Of a stretch of 64,000 nt of DNA, positions 16,601-23,610 are shown piece by piece. Origin of the DNA: Candidatus Saccharibacteria bacterium UBA6209 (GTDB lineage Bacteria; Patescibacteriota; Saccharimonadia; Saccharimonadales; Saccharimonadaceae); assembly GCA_002421965.1 (NCBI GenBank), contig DISN01000005.1, positions 7,114 through 71,113 on the forward strand, in the 5' to 3' direction. Made by a program: the position numbers and the translations under genes. Within the stretch, counting starts at the first letter, position 1, and each line of letters opens with the position of its first letter. The notes under the pieces are model-generated. The model searched no databases and was not told where the DNA came from. It worked only from the letters and a program-made list of their open reading frames with translations.

Positions 16601-17266
16601 ATGGCTGACATAGACCCAGATCAATTTATTATTACCAGAAAACGCAAGAAATATAAGTTTGCCAAGTTTGCCAATGCACAAAATTGCTTCGAGTTTGATG
16701 AGTGGCGGCAGCGAGACGAGCATGGGCGTGCTCATATCGATGTAGTAGAAATAGGCGCTGGTACTGGACTGTTTGTCGTCGAGTTGGCCGCTCGGCATCC
16801 AGGCCGGAGGTTTGTGGCGGTGGACGTCAAGGCTGACCGCCTGCAAAAGGGTGCATACGAGGCAATTGAGCGTGGACTAGATAATGTGTATTTTGTGCGA
16901 GCCAGGGCCGACCAAATTGATCAGTTGTTCGACGCAAAATCACTTTGGGCGATATGGCTAACGTTCTCTGACCCATACCCCAAAAAGCGGGCAGCTGGAC
17001 GGCGTATGACGCATCCAACTTTTCTGGCCAAATATCAGCAGCTGTTGGCACCTGATGGGGGATTTTATATCAAGCACGACAACCCTGATTTCTTTAAGTG
17101 GAGTCTTGAGCAGCTGGTGGCGACTGGCTGGACGATAGACGAACTTAGCTTTGATCTGCATGAGAGTAACCTGTCCGATGACTACAAAATACTAACCACC
17201 TATGAACAGCGCTGGTTGGGCGAAGGGCGCATTACTCAGTTTGCTCGCGCGAAACACCTTGATTAG
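16601..17266 (+). CDS. trmB: tRNA (guanine-N7-)-methyltransferase
   Basis: 221 aa, the usual length. It has a Rossmann SAM-binding fold with motif I VEIGAGTGLF (about 48-57), an acidic VDVKADR, and the TrmB signature FSDPYPKKR (near 125-133, canonical DPWPKKRH). It methylates G46 of tRNA in the cytoplasm. It is probably leaderless. The gene begins a short run with the MazG-like and Nudix genes. Confidence 0.9.
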   Translation: MADIDPDQFIITRKRKKYKFAKFANAQNCFEFDEWRQRDEHGRAHIDVVEIGAGTGLFVVELAARHPGRRFVAVDVKADRLQKGAYEAIERGLDNVYFVRARADQIDQLFDAKSLWAIWLTFSDPYPKKRAAGRRMTHPTFLAKYQQLLAPDGGFYIKHDNPDFFKWSLEQLVATGWTIDELSFDLHESNLSDDYKILTTYEQRWLGEGRITQFARAKHLD

Positions 17267-17281
17267 TGGTAAAATAATTCT

Positions 17282-17623
17282 ATGAACATTCAAGATTACA
17301 GCAGTCAAGCAATCACTACTCTCCTGGGCGACCATGCTATCACCGATATGGATGCTACGTTGCTCTCGCAGGTATTTGGTCTAATGGGCGAAAGTGGCGA
17401 GGTAGCCGAAAAGTTTAAGAAATTGATTCGTGATAAAAAAGGTGTCATTTCTGACGAGGATAAAGTCGAGATTATCAAAGAGCTCGGTGATATTTTATGG
17501 TATATTAACTCAGTCTCGCATCTGCTGGGTTCGAGTCTCGAGGAGGTTGCCGAAAAGAACTTAGATAAGGTGCTGAGTCGCAAGCAGCGCGGCAAAACTC
17601 AGGGCAGTGGCGACAATCGGTAA
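17282..17623 (+). CDS. MazG-like nucleotide pyrophosphohydrolase
   Basis: 113 aa, all-alpha NTP-PPase. The metal-binding pattern GESGEVAEKFKK (about 38-49) and the downstream KELGDILWYI (near 71-80) match the MazG/dCTPase superfamily. It hydrolyses NTPs or dNTPs to NMP and pyrophosphate, usually house-cleaning. TAAAAT ends exactly 6 nt before the ATG. It is followed five bases later by a Nudix gene, also a nucleotide-pool enzyme. Confidence 0.85.
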   Translation: MNIQDYSSQAITTLLGDHAITDMDATLLSQVFGLMGESGEVAEKFKKLIRDKKGVISDEDKVEIIKELGDILWYINSVSHLLGSSLEEVAEKNLDKVLSRKQRGKTQGSGDNR

Positions 17624-17628
17624 ATATT

Positions 17629-18036
17629 ATGTCACAACAAAGTCAGTACCCATCGACTTTTTATCGTGTATCGCTTAAGGCGGTTATTCGTGATGATCAA
17701 GGTCGGGTTTTGGTTAACAAAGAGGGTAGTATGGACACCTGGAGTCTCCCCGGTGGCGGTTGGGATCATGGCGAGACCGAGCACGAGGCAATCGCCCGTG
17801 AATTATACGAAGAACTTGGCTATAGGGGCGACTTCTCTGCTAAGCCTCAGGCTACGGCTACTTACTGGTTGGAATCTAGACAGGCGTATCTATTGTGGAT
17901 TGTTTATGATGTGGACACCGAGCACATGAATTTTAGAATCGGCGAAGACAGTACCGATGTTGCATTTATCCATCCCGACGAATTCCGCCGTCAGGCCAAC
18001 AGCGGAGCCGAGCAGTGGATCGCCGATAATCTCTAG
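17629..18036 (+). CDS. Nudix hydrolase
   Basis: 135 aa. A complete Nudix box (about 43-65) reads G-x5-E-x7-REL-x-EELGY, with all metal-binding acids present. It hydrolyses a nucleoside diphosphate linked to another moiety; the substrate cannot be told. It overlaps the convergent murC gene by 4 nt at the 3' end. Confidence 0.88.
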   Translation: MSQQSQYPSTFYRVSLKAVIRDDQGRVLVNKEGSMDTWSLPGGGWDHGETEHEAIARELYEELGYRGDFSAKPQATATYWLESRQAYLLWIVYDVDTEHMNFRIGEDSTDVAFIHPDEFRRQANSGAEQWIADNL

Positions 18037-19295
18037 TTGGACGCTAGCTGCTGCCGTACCCAGCCATCGATTGACCCCGCTCCCATGCACAGAACCAGGT
18101 GTCCAGCGTCAATATGTCGCTGAATTTCATCCCAAAGATTATCATTAAGATCTGCCTGGTGTAGCTTAGTGGCATTAAGCTCACTAGTTAGTTCGGCTGG
18201 CGTTAAGATCTCAAGCTCGGGCGCTTCTCGACTAAGGTAGGTTGGCAGCCAGTATATTTGTTGCGCACCCGCAAAGACCGGATCAGTGTATAGGTGACGA
18301 ATTTCGTGCTGACGAACATTTTGGTGCGGTTGATAGACGAGTACAACATGGTCTGATAGCTCTCGCGCCATTTGTAGCGTGGCGGTGATTTCTGCTGGAT
18401 GGTGGCCGTAGTCGCTGTAAAGATTCGGTCCAAGCTTCTCGAATCGACGATTAGTACCAGGGAAACTATTGATTGCTTCAACTACGTCTGACTGACCCTC
18501 GGAGATTATCTTGGCAGCCTGTTCGACCAAAAAGGCATTGTGCCTAGTGTGATCGCCCGCAAGTTTAATGTGTGACAGGTCCATCAGTTCATCATAGGCC
18601 TGGTAGGTGGCCGCAATATCAGGGTGCTTTAGGTAGCGCAGATCTTTCTCCCACAGCAGCGAGCTGGTCGATTGACCTAAAAATTCCACAAATGCCTGTG
18701 AATAGGCCTCGCGGGTTGGATAAGTGTCAGGATGGTCATAGTCCAAGGCTGTAATAATGCTCAGGTGCGGTTCAAAGTGCAAGAAATTACGATCAAACTC
18801 GTCACACTCGTAGACAAAGTATTCACTAGCTGGGTCAAATTTACCACTCGGTCCCCAAGATAGTGTCGTGCCAATAGAGTAGCTAGCGGGGATGCCAAGC
18901 TGATTCATTGTCCAAACCAGCATACCCGTGGTCGTTGTTTTACCATGCGTACCAGCAATCGCAATTAGTTTTAGGTTTTTGTCCTGGATGATATGCGCCA
19001 ATAGTTCGTCGCGCTTGCCGGTTCGTATGCCCAGCTGACGTGCTACCTGTAATTCTGGATGGTCTTGGGCTAGGGCGGATGTGTAGATATACCAGTCAAT
19101 CTCCGAAGCTTCATGCTGCTGACGCAAAAACTCCCCAGATTGATCACTCGACACTTGTATGCTGCGTCTCTCAAGCTCTTCGGTCACCAGGCTGCTATTG
19201 ATATCAGACCCAACTACATCATAGCCAGCATCGGCTGCAATCTCCGCTAGTGGACCAATTCCTACGCCGCCAATACCAGAAAAAAATACTCTCAT
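18033..19295 (-). CDS. murC: UDP-N-acetylmuramate--L-alanine ligase
   Basis: 420 aa. The N-terminal UDP-binding Rossmann domain has GIGGVGIGPLAEI, the ATPase site is AGTHGKTTTT (about 114-122), followed by the ECDEFDRNFL segment and a C-terminal ligase domain with NRRFEKLG and DYGHHPAEI. It adds L-Ala to UDP-MurNAc, the first peptide step of peptidoglycan synthesis. A homologous Mpl-type ligase is possible but HHPAEI and length fit MurC. TATAAT on the minus strand ends 6 nt before the ATG. Confidence 0.9.
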   Translation of the reverse strand: MRVFFSGIGGVGIGPLAEIAADAGYDVVGSDINSSLVTEELERRSIQVSSDQSGEFLRQQHEASEIDWYIYTSALAQDHPELQVARQLGIRTGKRDELLAHIIQDKNLKLIAIAGTHGKTTTTGMLVWTMNQLGIPASYSIGTTLSWGPSGKFDPASEYFVYECDEFDRNFLHFEPHLSIITALDYDHPDTYPTREAYSQAFVEFLGQSTSSLLWEKDLRYLKHPDIAATYQAYDELMDLSHIKLAGDHTRHNAFLVEQAAKIISEGQSDVVEAINSFPGTNRRFEKLGPNLYSDYGHHPAEITATLQMARELSDHVVLVYQPHQNVRQHEIRHLYTDPVFAGAQQIYWLPTYLSREAPELEILTPAELTSELNATKLHQADLNDNLWDEIQRHIDAGHLVLCMGAGSIDGWVRQQLASN

Positions 19296-19328
19296 AGCTT
19301 AATTATATACTATTTTTACTAATTGCTA

Positions 19329-19357
19329 TTGCTTATTTGTCAAAACTGTGCTATACT
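19329..19357 (+). promoter_or_regulatory. Promoter for MFS transporter gene
   Basis: TTGCTT (19329-19334), a 17-nt spacer ending TGTGC, and TATACT (19352-19357). The spacer is strikingly similar to that of the small gene at 29416-29553. Confidence 0.6.
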
Positions 19358-19385
19358 TACAGTAGTAAGTTGATCAAAAATAAAA

Positions 19386-20603
19386 ATGTTCAAAAAAATC
19401 ATCAACAACATATCATCACGACACTTCTGGCGTACAGCCAGCTTCTCCGAGATGGGGCAGCTGCACGTCGCTAGGCTGGTGCGCACGATTGCCATTAACC
19501 TTGGTGCTGGTCTGATTGCGGTCTATATGTACAAGATTGGCTACTCGCTGGTGTTCATCTCGCTATTTTGGGTAGCTTATTTTATGCTCAAAGTGGTGAT
19601 TATGCTGCCGCTAGCACAGCTAATCGCCTCGATTGGTCCACGCAAATCAATTATTATCTCGAATTTCCTCTATGTGCCGTCGATGATTGCATTTATGTTT
19701 GTCGAGCAGTACGCTATGCCAATGTTGGTAATTACGGTAATATTTCAGACGTCTTCGGCCGCACTATATGACATGGGCTACCTGGTTGGCTTGTCTCGAC
19801 TGAGTCGTGACAGCAGCAGGGGCGGGCGAGCGGTAGCAATGATGAAGATTGCCGAAACTGTCGCTAAGGGTCTAAGCCCACTAATCGGTGGTATTCTGGC
19901 GATGATGTTTGACCCACGGGCATCGTTAGTCGTTTCGCTGCTGTTCTTTGTACTAGCATCGATACCATTGATCAAGATGGTGGATTCAATGAAGACTGGT
20001 TTTCGACTAGCGCCACGGGGATTTAACTGGAAGCAGGCTACTCAGAGTTTATTGGTTCAGATCCCAATCGGCTTCGACTACTACGCCTCGACAACCGCCT
20101 GGTCACTATTTCTGGTAGTTCTAATTTTTGCGTCTGGTGGTAATGAAGTTTACGCCAAGCTTGGTGCGCTTACTTCGCTGATCCTGGTTGTGTCGCTGGT
20201 CTCGGCCTATGCCTATGGTAAGTTAATTGACAAAAAAGCTGGCGGTCAGCTGCTTGTCTGGACTGCGATCGGCAGCGTTGTCTCTAATTTATTCCGAGTT
20301 TTTGTGCGTACACCGATTGCTGCAATTGGCACTAACGCCGCACACGAAATGATGGCGACTGGTTACTCGATGGCCTACACTAGGGGTATGATGGACACAG
20401 CCAATCAGACTGGCTACAGGGTATTTTATGTCGCTATGACTCAGCTGACGGTTAACTTGGGGGCAGGCTTGGCCGCACTGGTGCTGGCTGTAATTATTGC
20501 TCTGCTTGGTGACAGTATTGGTTTTAGCGTATTTTATGCTATCACCTCGGTTGTGGTTATTGGTATCGCTTTCGTAAGATTTAGCGTGTATAAAAAAATA
20601 TAA
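19386..20603 (+). CDS. MFS-type multi-pass transporter
   Basis: 405 aa with about 10-12 hydrophobic helices. The 2/3 loop region ASIGPRKSI resembles the MFS loop motif, and the N-terminus carries a 20-residue amphipathic extension. Substrate cannot be inferred; neighbours (murC, a membrane protein) give no clear hint. The A-T-rich 28-nt leader lacks an SD. Confidence 0.72.
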   Translation: MFKKIINNISSRHFWRTASFSEMGQLHVARLVRTIAINLGAGLIAVYMYKIGYSLVFISLFWVAYFMLKVVIMLPLAQLIASIGPRKSIIISNFLYVPSMIAFMFVEQYAMPMLVITVIFQTSSAALYDMGYLVGLSRLSRDSSRGGRAVAMMKIAETVAKGLSPLIGGILAMMFDPRASLVVSLLFFVLASIPLIKMVDSMKTGFRLAPRGFNWKQATQSLLVQIPIGFDYYASTTAWSLFLVVLIFASGGNEVYAKLGALTSLILVVSLVSAYAYGKLIDKKAGGQLLVWTAIGSVVSNLFRVFVRTPIAAIGTNAAHEMMATGYSMAYTRGMMDTANQTGYRVFYVAMTQLTVNLGAGLAALVLAVIIALLGDSIGFSVFYAITSVVVIGIAFVRFSVYKKI

Positions 20604-20640
20604 TCGTGATATAATCATCCCTGTAACGAAGGGTGGTAAT

Positions 20641-21303
20641 TTGGCAGATAAGCGTCGGATTCAGCGTACCGTTAAGGCGGTTGAAAAAGTAAAGACCTGG
20701 CAGCTAGTAATATTGCTGCTAATGGCTGGCTTTGTGGCGGCGACTTTTTTGCGCCTTAATAACATCGGTATGATAGAGCGGCGTGATGCTGTCTGGGCTG
20801 CCGATAAGGCGGGTGATGTTGGCAAGGTTCAAGATAGACTCTACGACCTGCAGCGCTACGTTGCGTCTCATATGAACACCGATCCGGGCAGAGTACAGCT
20901 TGACCATGCCTACAAGAAAGCCTACGATCAGGCGTTTGCTGAGTTTGAGCAAAGTATTGCCTCTCAGTCGAGTAATGACACCGTATCAAAGATACGCGAA
21001 CACTGTGACGCTCAGGCGGCACAGGGTGGATATGGTCGCTTTACTACCACTGCCGACCCTAGATATGTCGCCTGTATTAATGAGCAGTGGGATTTGTATC
21101 CAGCGGCCTCGCAGGTAGACTATGTCTTTACGCCGCCATCAACTGCTCCGTACTACCATACTTTCTCACCACCCCTGTGGAGCCCCGATTTTGCTGGCTG
21201 GTCCGTGGTGTTTTGTCTGGTTATCGTGTTGATAATTGTTGCTCGCCTGGTGACGCTGGCGGTACTCAAACTGACGTTGCATCTAAAATATCGTCGAGTT
21301 TAG
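20641..21303 (+). CDS. Two-TM membrane protein with an extracytoplasmic domain
   Basis: 220 aa, TTG start after GGGTGG. TM helices lie at about 19-38 and 183-212. The roughly 140-residue domain between them contains a YDLQRYVASHMN helix, two Cys and an aromatic-rich segment. No family is recognised. TATAAT at 20610-20615 gives a leader of about 20 nt. Confidence 0.62.
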   Translation: MADKRRIQRTVKAVEKVKTWQLVILLLMAGFVAATFLRLNNIGMIERRDAVWAADKAGDVGKVQDRLYDLQRYVASHMNTDPGRVQLDHAYKKAYDQAFAEFEQSIASQSSNDTVSKIREHCDAQAAQGGYGRFTTTADPRYVACINEQWDLYPAASQVDYVFTPPSTAPYYHTFSPPLWSPDFAGWSVVFCLVIVLIIVARLVTLAVLKLTLHLKYRRV

Positions 21304-21369
21304 GCTTGACAGTGGCCACCAGAGGCGGTAATCTGGAGATGTATAGCAGTAATAGGAGGTATAAACCAC

Positions 21370-21576
21370 ATGGCTTACAAGCACACTAACTCTAAAGGTG
21401 TTACATACTACTTGCACAAAACCGATGTTGTTCTACGCGGTGGCAAAACTCAGACTATCTACTTCTTTGCAAAGGTAGAGAAGAACGAGAAGGGCGAACC
21501 AACTGATCTTCCAGAAGACCGAGTTGTTACCGAAAACCCACGCAACGGTTTCTTGACAATCAAAAAGAAGAAATAA
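21370..21576 (+). CDS. Small basic protein of unknown function
   Basis: 68 aa starting MAYKHTNSKGVTYYLHKT and ending in a KKKK tail; beta-rich in prediction, soluble. A strong TAGGAGGT site lies 9 nt before the ATG and a strong terminator follows, indicating a well-expressed monocistronic gene. I associate proteins of this type with Saccharibacteria but cannot assign a function. The basic tail suggests nucleic-acid or ribosome contact (inference). Confidence 0.72.
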   Translation: MAYKHTNSKGVTYYLHKTDVVLRGGKTQTIYFFAKVEKNEKGEPTDLPEDRVVTENPRNGFLTIKKKK

Positions 21577-21637
21577 GCACTTGCACTTTATATTTGTTTG
21601 AGATACAGTTATATCAAACAAACAGGTGCCTAAATCG

Positions 21638-21665
21638 TCCCCGCCTCGTAGCGGGGGCTTTTTTG
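21638..21665 (+). terminator. Intrinsic terminator
   Basis: Stem CCCCGC/GCGGGG (21639-21644 / 21651-21656) followed by a T-rich tract with a run of six T. Confidence 0.9.
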
Positions 21666-21677
21666 GGTCACTATGAA

Positions 21678-21706
21678 TTGACTTTTTACAGCTAGTGTGC
21701 TATAAT
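21678..21706 (+). promoter_or_regulatory. Consensus promoter for leaderless gene at 21713
   Basis: TTGACT (21678-21683), a 17-nt spacer ending GTGTGC, and TATAAT (21701-21706). The ATG follows after 6 nt. Confidence 0.88.
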
Positions 21707-21712
21707 GCGCAC

Positions 21713-22246
21713 ATGAGTGTACATGAAATACTCTCATCGACATACGATAGGCCTAATGGTCAGTTTGATTACGTCGATGAAGAGGGGAATGTACTTGCTG
21801 GATGGATGGAGGATGAGGTTCATTTCCAAGAGCTATCTGGAGAAGATGAATTGAGTATGCTCGAAGAGCAGATGTTGGCCGAAGAGAAGGGCCAGAATGA
21901 GATCAAGGATTCTCGAGAGCGTGCTAGGCTTGATGCTGAGGTTGAAAGGCTTGTCGATCAGCGGGGCTTGTCATATGCGATGGCCAGGCTGGCTGTATAT
22001 GGACAGGTGAATGATATGGCAGATATCATTGAGGATCAGCCCGCGAGCACTCGGCGTACACCACCGAGTGCTCCGGGGGATAGTAGGTCTCGTGGCCGAC
22101 GTCGTGAGCCAGTGTCGTCTAGCTTGGCATCATTAGAAATCGACAAAGCACAGTCCGACGCGGCGAAGCAGTTGGGGCGTGAACTTACTGATAGAGAGAT
22201 GATGCAGATTGCATCTGATGTCGTATCCCGACTGGGTAAGTCCTAA
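21713..22246 (+). CDS. Acidic soluble protein of unknown function
   Basis: 177 aa from the ATG at 21713, chosen because the TATAAT at 21701-21706 would lie inside any longer version. The N-terminal acidic half (EDELSMLEEQMLAEEK) is helical. A central Arg/Pro/Ser-rich linker separates it from a C-terminal helix with GRELTDREMMQIASDVV. No family is recognised. The transcript should be leaderless and ends at the terminator at 22252. Confidence 0.65.
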   Translation: MSVHEILSSTYDRPNGQFDYVDEEGNVLAGWMEDEVHFQELSGEDELSMLEEQMLAEEKGQNEIKDSRERARLDAEVERLVDQRGLSYAMARLAVYGQVNDMADIIEDQPASTRRTPPSAPGDSRSRGRRREPVSSSLASLEIDKAQSDAAKQLGRELTDREMMQIASDVVSRLGKS

Positions 22247-22251
22247 AAAAT

Positions 22252-22280
22252 ACCCCCATCTGTCGATGAGGGGATTTTTT
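22252..22280. terminator. Terminator shared by the gene at 21713 and the tRNA 3'-copy
   Basis: Stem CCCCATC/GATGAGGGG with a TGTC loop and T7 on the plus side. On the minus strand it directly follows the partial tRNA-fMet 3' copy and is A/T-rich there too. Confidence 0.75.
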
Positions 22281-22299
22281 TGGTTGCGGGGGTAGGATT
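22280..22299 (-). pseudogene. Partial 3' copy of tRNA-fMet
   Basis: Twenty bases identical to 22465-22484, covering the encoded CCA, discriminator, acceptor strand and T-arm up to the T-loop. The copy lies 185 bp downstream of the real gene in tRNA orientation and cannot form a tRNA. Confidence 0.85.
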
Positions 22300-22429
22300 A
22301 TCGACTAAAGCCTCCTCCGCTTGCTTGATAGAAAAATACCTTCGGTGCTTTTCTATCTGCGCCACGCTTCGCGAACCTACGACTACGACAAGCGAAGCTT
22401 GTCTGTCGTATGTTCAGCCTCACAAGCCA

Positions 22430-22464
22430 AGAAGAAAGCCCATCCTTGCGGACGGGCATTCTTC
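22430..22464 (-). terminator. Terminator of tRNA-fMet
   Basis: In tRNA orientation, GCCCGTCC-GCAA-GGATGGGC plus TTTCTTCTT begins a few bases after the CCA end. Confidence 0.75.
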
Positions 22465-22465
22465 T

Positions 22466-22542
22466 TGGTTGCGGGGGTAGGATTTGAACCTACGACCTTT
22501 TGGTTATGAGCCAAACGAGCTACCGGGCTGCTCTACCCCGCG
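22466..22542 (-). tRNA. Initiator tRNA-fMet (CAU)
   Basis: A 77-nt cloverleaf with encoded CCA. Initiator features are present: unpaired C1/A72, anticodon CAU in the loop CTCATAA, and near-identity to E. coli tRNA-fMet across the D and T arms. The anticodon stem, however, reads T29-G30-G31 against C39-C40-A41, so one of the three consecutive GC pairs is a U-A pair. It is needed for translation initiation. Partial copies of the gene lie on both sides. Confidence 0.95.
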
Positions 22543-22612
22543 ATAAATATTGTTGTGCCTCGGTATTCTTTGCGTCGCCATAACCAATGGTTATGAGCTA
22601 ATTGATCGAAGG

Positions 22613-22648
22613 GAGCTACCGGGCTGCTCTACCCCGCGATAAATATTG
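22613..22648 (-). pseudogene. Partial 5' copy of tRNA-fMet in the tRNA leader
   Basis: Thirty-six bases identical to 22517-22552: 26 nt of tRNA 5' half plus 10 nt of upstream sequence, displaced 96 bp upstream of the real gene. Beyond the identity a degenerate anticodon arm (CTCATAACC) is still visible, within a perfect CATAACCA/TGGTTATG hairpin. Confidence 0.85.
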
Positions 22649-22680
22649 CGTGACATTACGCCTAAACTCATGACACATGA

Positions 22681-22686
22681 ATTATA
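22681..22686 (-). promoter_or_regulatory. -10 box upstream of tRNA-fMet leader copy
   Basis: TATAAT on the minus strand, 43 nt before the 5' end of the partial copy. No comparable box lies just upstream of the real tRNA, so the precursor probably includes the 5' copy. No good -35 is seen. Confidence 0.4.
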
Positions 22687-22723
22687 TTACTACACTTTAC
22701 GCCTGTTGGCAATGGTTGCCCGG

Positions 22724-23194
22724 CTATTTTCCGCCAAATAGGAATTTAGCCCATTGTTTGAGGTTGCTCTCGTCTACGACTGCAGTAGCTACGTCGTCGG
22801 TAGTATCTTTGCTCGTAACAGTTGAGGGTACTATTAGCGCATGCTCGCCAGGCATGCCCTTGCCAAGTCGTTCACGCACAGCAAGTTCTTGGTATTCTAG
22901 GGTTGTGTAGAATTTGCCCTCTAGCTGCAGGTTATCTACTCGTAGCTTTTCCAGCTCAACCTGTCGACGCTTGGCATCAACCGACTGCTGTAGTTCGTAG
23001 TTTTGCTGCATAACCTCTATAGAGCTCCATGTCCAGCTAAAGGCAATCAGTAGAGCACAGGCAATGACGACATTGTTGACCGTCAAATAATCCCGATGGA
23101 GTCGATAAAAAAGGCGTTTTGACTGAGTTTGGATTTTGTCGAGCATGGTGTTTGTTGTGTGGTTATCTACTGCTATTTTATCATAAAAACTCAT
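22724..23194 (-). CDS. DivIC/FtsB-like septum-formation protein
   Basis: 156 aa. A short cytoplasmic start is followed by one TM helix (about 40-58), a heptad-rich coiled coil (about 60-105) and the segment TLEYQELAVRERLGKGMPGE, typical of DivIC-like proteins. Such proteins join FtsL/FtsQ (DivIB) at the division septum. The start is uncertain: the ATG at 23143 would fit a promoter reading TTACAA-N16-TAAAAT inside the longer frame. Confidence 0.75.
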   Translation of the reverse strand: MSFYDKIAVDNHTTNTMLDKIQTQSKRLFYRLHRDYLTVNNVVIACALLIAFSWTWSSIEVMQQNYELQQSVDAKRRQVELEKLRVDNLQLEGKFYTTLEYQELAVRERLGKGMPGEHALIVPSTVTSKDTTDDVATAVVDESNLKQWAKFLFGGK

Positions 23195-23236
23195 GGTTGT
23201 AACGGGCGACAGTAGGCACGCTATATCTGGTGTACA

Positions 23237-23254
23237 TACGCTACATATAGCGTA
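23237..23254. repeat. Dispersed intergenic palindrome, copy 2
   Basis: Identical 18-mer to 7337-7354, again in an intergenic region, with the companion word ACGCTATATCTGGTG at 23218-23232. Confidence 0.6.
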
Positions 23255-23317
23255 GCCCCGTAGTTAGCAAAGAGTCCTGACAAATAAAATCGACGGAGAT
23301 TCCGCCGAAAATATAAG

Positions 23318-23340
23318 CTTGGTGGGGGTGGCTGGGATTG
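23318..23340 (-). pseudogene. Partial 3' copy of tRNA-Ile2
   Basis: Twenty-three bases identical to 23502-23524 (from the two bases after CCA into the T-loop), 184 bp downstream of the real gene. The adjoining GGATTGGCGTAG junction is identical to that of the tRNA-Met copy. Confidence 0.85.
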
Positions 23341-23390
23341 GCGTAGCCGAACGAAAATACCTGAAAGCTTGCTTTCGGGTATTAAGGAGG

Positions 23391-23409
23391 CGGAGGAGCG
23401 AAGCGATAC
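23391..23409 (-). repeat. Shared motif of tRNA-flanking segment, copy A
   Basis: CGGAGGAGCGAAGCGATAC, identical to 26791-26809. In both places it lies 46-54 bp from the T-loop junction of a tRNA 3' copy. A shortened reverse-oriented relative (CCTCCTCCGCTTGCTT) is at 22311-22326 near tRNA-fMet. Confidence 0.75.
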
Positions 23410-23503
23410 AATAGCGACAGGATGTCTGAAAGACAGCCGTAGTCGCTGGTTCTGGAGGTCTATATATGTTTGGTGGCCACAGAGTGACTAGAAAATAAAT
23501 TCT

Positions 23504-23579
23504 TGGTGGGGGTGGCTGGGATTGAACCAGCGACCAACAGGTTATGAGCCCGCTGCTCTGACCGCTGAGCTACACCCCC
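23504..23579 (-). tRNA. tRNA-Ile2 (CAU, lysidine type)
   Basis: A 76-nt cloverleaf with encoded CCA and anticodon CAU. The variable and T-arm sequence (TTGGTCGCTGGTTCAA) matches bacterial tRNA-Ile2 rather than elongator tRNA-Met. Its C34 must be converted to lysidine by TilS, encoded at 29846, to read AUA. TATAAT on the minus strand (23590-23595) gives only a few nt of 5' leader. Unlike the other three tRNAs it has no 5' copy. Confidence 0.88.
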
Positions 23580-23589
23580 ATCAGAGGCA

Positions 23590-23595
23590 ATTATA
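23590..23595 (-). promoter_or_regulatory. -10 box of tRNA-Ile2
   Basis: TATAAT on the minus strand, 10 nt before tRNA position 1. Confidence 0.6.
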
Positions 23596-23610
23596 CCCTA
23601 AATGACGAAA

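Larger units (their letters stand above)
23195..23503. other. Gene-free stretch between DivIC-like gene and tRNA-Ile2
   Basis: No ORF with support. It holds the second copy of the TACGCTACATATAGCGTA palindrome (23237-23254), a GGCGGA/TCCGTC-type hairpin near 23291-23307, the partial tRNA-Ile2 3' copy (23318-23340), an AATACC/GGTATT hairpin (near 23356-23382) and the motif shared with the tRNA-Met flank (23391-23409). Confidence 0.6.

Noticed and set aside
15680..16846. Longer 388-aa version of MscS
   Set aside because: The extra 90 residues lie antisense to trmB, lack MscS similarity and would place the divergent promoter inside the gene.
22321..22509. Plus-strand ORF overlapping tRNA-fMet
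   Set aside because: It reads across the antisense of the tRNA and its terminator; no SD or promoter fits. The CGGG-type motif at its end is tRNA sequence.
22613..22648. Second functional tRNA-fMet gene
   Set aside because: Only the 5' half is preserved; the D-arm is followed by unrelated sequence and no T-arm or acceptor 3' strand exists.
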